A stretch of 64,000 bases of DNA from Parabacteroides gordonii MS-1 = DSM 23371 (GTDB taxonomy: Bacteria > Bacteroidota > Bacteroidia > Bacteroidales > Tannerellaceae), in NCBI RefSeq assembly GCF_000969825.1, contig NZ_KQ033920.1, positions 1,415,075 through 1,479,074 on the forward strand, in the 5' to 3' direction. The stretch's first letter is position 1. Each line of letters begins with the position of its first letter. Below, in pieces: positions 62,785-64,000 of this stretch. The notes beneath the pieces were generated by a model. The model was not told the origin of the DNA. It was given only the letters and a program-made list of their open reading frames with translations, and did no database searches. Position numbers and translations under genes: made by a program.

Positions 62785-63279
62785 TTACTTCAACCTATTC
62801 ACCCTAGCCACATCCGTCAGCTTCACACAAACCGTTGCGCCCAACTGTTCCAGATAAAGCATGAGGTGGTTCTTCTTTATCTTCTTGATCTTTCCTGATA
62901 CATGCCGCATAGCACCGGTAAGGATTTCAACCTCTTCACCTGCACAAAGCTCATGCTCGGCAGCCTGCTCCAAAAACTCTTTGATGGCATCCACCTCCAC
63001 CTGGCGGACAATAGCCGGCTTCTGGTTGTAAAAGACAATCCGGATAACGCCATACACCTTTAGCAAGTCGCGCAAAACGGCATCCGTACACCTGACAAAC
63101 ACATACGAACTGAACAAAGGTATTTCAACGATCTTCACACGGTCTGACCATACACGTGGAGTACGGTGCAAAGGTAGCCAGCATTCTACTCCCAACATAT
63201 CGATTCGCTCTTTTACCTGCTTTTCTGCACGCGGAGCCGTATATAAAACATACCAGTTAGTATCTTGAGTGGTTATCAT
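62785..63279 (-). CDS. UpxY-type NusG-like antiterminator
   Basis: This 164-residue protein is a NusG paralogue of the UpxY/RfaH group that prevents premature termination of polysaccharide operons. NWYVLYTAPRAEKQVKERI at residues 7-25 is the NusG N-terminal start, IPLFSSYVFVRC the RNA-polymerase-facing strand, and GEEVEILTGAMRHVSGKI the KOW domain near 115. I chose the ATG at 63279 because the upstream extension has no NusG similarity. It is an orphan here: no glycan genes follow, only a terminator and the convergent surface protein. It may act in trans on the phase-variable operon at the other end, or be a relic. Confidence 0.88.
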   Translation of the reverse strand: MITTQDTNWYVLYTAPRAEKQVKERIDMLGVECWLPLHRTPRVWSDRVKIVEIPLFSSYVFVRCTDAVLRDLLKVYGVIRIVFYNQKPAIVRQVEVDAIKEFLEQAAEHELCAGEEVEILTGAMRHVSGKIKKIKKNHLMLYLEQLGATVCVKLTDVARVNRLK

Positions 63280-63303
63280 TGGTAATTTTTTTAATTCAGG
63301 GCA

Positions 63304-63336
63304 CAAATATAGAACTATTTTTCGTATTATTGCAAA
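63304..63336 (-). promoter_or_regulatory. Promoter of the UpxY-like gene
   Basis: On the minus strand TTTG (63336-63333), 21 bases and TATATTTG (63311-63304) match the consensus. The perfect palindrome TGTTCGCGAACA (63339-63350) lies just upstream, in the shared gap with the divergent oxidoreductase gene, and could be an operator. Confidence 0.7.
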
Positions 63337-63365
63337 GCTGTTCGCGAACACATAATTTAAATACC

Positions 63366-64000
63366 ATGAATAGAAGAAATTTTTTACAAAAGTCCGCATT
63401 ATCTGCTGCCGGACTTGGTTTATCGCCGTTATTCGGCCATGCTTATGAAACGGTCTACGGACAAACTGCCCCTAGCAACAAAGTAAAAGTAGCCCTGATC
63501 GGATGCCGTTCGATGGGTTTCTCCAACCTGAGTAATTTCCTGAAATACCCGGAAGTGGAATGTGTCGCCCTCTGCGACATAGACGACGAGTGGCTGAACA
63601 AACGGGCTGCCGATGTGGAGAAAAGCACCGGAAAGAAGGTGAAACACCTGTACAAAGACTGGCGCAAAGTAATCGACAACAAAGATATCGACGCCGTGAT
63701 CATCGGTACCCCCGACCACTGGCACTGCCTTCCTACCATATATGCCTGCCAGGCAGGGAAAGATGTATATGTGGAAAAACCGCTTTCCAACACCATCGAA
63801 GAGTGTGACCTGATGGAGAAAGCCGCCCGCAAATACAACCGTATCGTACAGGTAGGCCAATGGCAACGCAGCGACCCGCACTGGGACGAAGCCGCCAACT
63901 ACCTGAAAGCCGGCAATATCGGCCGCATCCGTACAGTAAAAGTCTGGGCTTACCAGGACAGCAAACCTACCCTACCCATCATACCCGACAGCCCGGTTCC
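63366..64000 (+). CDS. Gfo/Idh/MocA family oxidoreductase (truncated by window end)
   Basis: The first 211 codons of an exported NAD(P)-dependent oxidoreductase are visible. A twin-arginine-like leader (MNRRNFLQKSALSAAGLG) is followed by the Rossmann start KVKVALIGCRSMGF, the acidic strand end VALCDIDDEW, GTPDHWHCLPTIYA and the EKPLS motif (VEKPLSNTIEE) with the conserved lysine. This last motif differs from the EVP of the GH109-like protein earlier in the window, so this one is closer to a true dehydrogenase. Substrate is unknown. The gene diverges from the UpxY-like gene and continues past the window. Confidence 0.88.
   Translation, partial: MNRRNFLQKSALSAAGLGLSPLFGHAYETVYGQTAPSNKVKVALIGCRSMGFSNLSNFLKYPEVECVALCDIDDEWLNKRAADVEKSTGKKVKHLYKDWRKVIDNKDIDAVIIGTPDHWHCLPTIYACQAGKDVYVEKPLSNTIEECDLMEKAARKYNRIVQVGQWQRSDPHWDEAANYLKAGNIGRIRTVKVWAYQDSKPTLPIIPDSPV

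Overview
The window is a chromosomal segment of a Bacteroidota bacterium, most likely a gut Parabacteroides or close Bacteroides relative. The evidence is the promoter form (TTTG or TTG, about 19-21 bases, then TAnnTTTG), a surface-polysaccharide operon behind an invertible promoter with its own tyrosine recombinase, an UpxY-type NusG paralogue, GH43/GH109/GH130 glycosidases, DUF4248 and BT4734/DUF3987-type genes, and Bacteroidales lipoproteins. No marker gene here fixes the species.

Region 1 (1-10.6 kb) is a minus-strand surface glycan operon: a polyprenyl-phosphate sugar-1-phosphate transferase, two GT4 and one GT11 glycosyltransferase, an O-antigen polymerase/ligase-like protein, an ABC flippase-like exporter, a methyltransferase, a hexapeptide acyltransferase and a gene cut by the window edge. 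Upstream lie two 31-bp inverted repeats (30/31 identical) around about 0.5 kb. Its only recognisable promoter -7 box points away from the operon, so the sequenced orientation looks OFF. The adjacent tyrosine recombinase is the likely invertase.

Region 2 (10.6-20.2 kb) holds housekeeping genes: a small outer-membrane barrel protein, C69 dipeptidase, NhaD antiporter, endonuclease IV, a hotdog thioesterase, pyruvoyl arginine decarboxylase, Fe/Mn superoxide dismutase, thioredoxin, a GH109-like protein, tRNA-Thr and tRNA-Tyr. After the tRNAs comes a gene-free stretch with palindromes and GTGATAG iterons.

Region 3 (20.2-26.8 kb) has a GH130 gene and a sodium:solute symporter gene split in frame by a complete 2.49-kb group II intron encoding an RT-maturase-HNH protein, followed by a helically phased CGCAGA inverted repeat and a beta-propeller lipoprotein.

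Region 4 (26.9-40.9 kb) is a co-directional cluster headed by an IclR regulator: a c-type cytochrome beta-propeller protein, a RidA/chorismatase-like protein, a cupin lipoprotein, a 1336-residue protein with two CxxCH haem sites, a CcsBA cytochrome c maturation protein, then VOC, DhaK, DhaL and LsrF-like proteins. The last four look like a kinase-isomerase-thiolase route; no characterised pathway known to me has this gene set.

Region 5 (41.1-54.9 kb) is a TetR-controlled tripartite ABC efflux operon (TolC, HlyD, two ATPases, two permeases), then a GH43 lipoprotein, serine dehydratase, two DUF5009 membrane proteins, CobQ and a CpsB-like phosphatase. Region 6 (55-64 kb) is an accessory module: a small membrane peptide, a glucosaminidase-like lysin and an HU-like protein on the minus strand; DUF4248, a BT4734/DUF3987 primase-like protein, a second HU-like protein overlapping a GLUG-repeat surface protein on the plus strand; an orphan UpxY-like antiterminator; and a truncated Gfo/Idh/MocA oxidoreductase. 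The DUF3987 half of the primase-like gene is bracketed by 36-bp inverted repeats built of 9-bp iterons, the least explained structure in the window.
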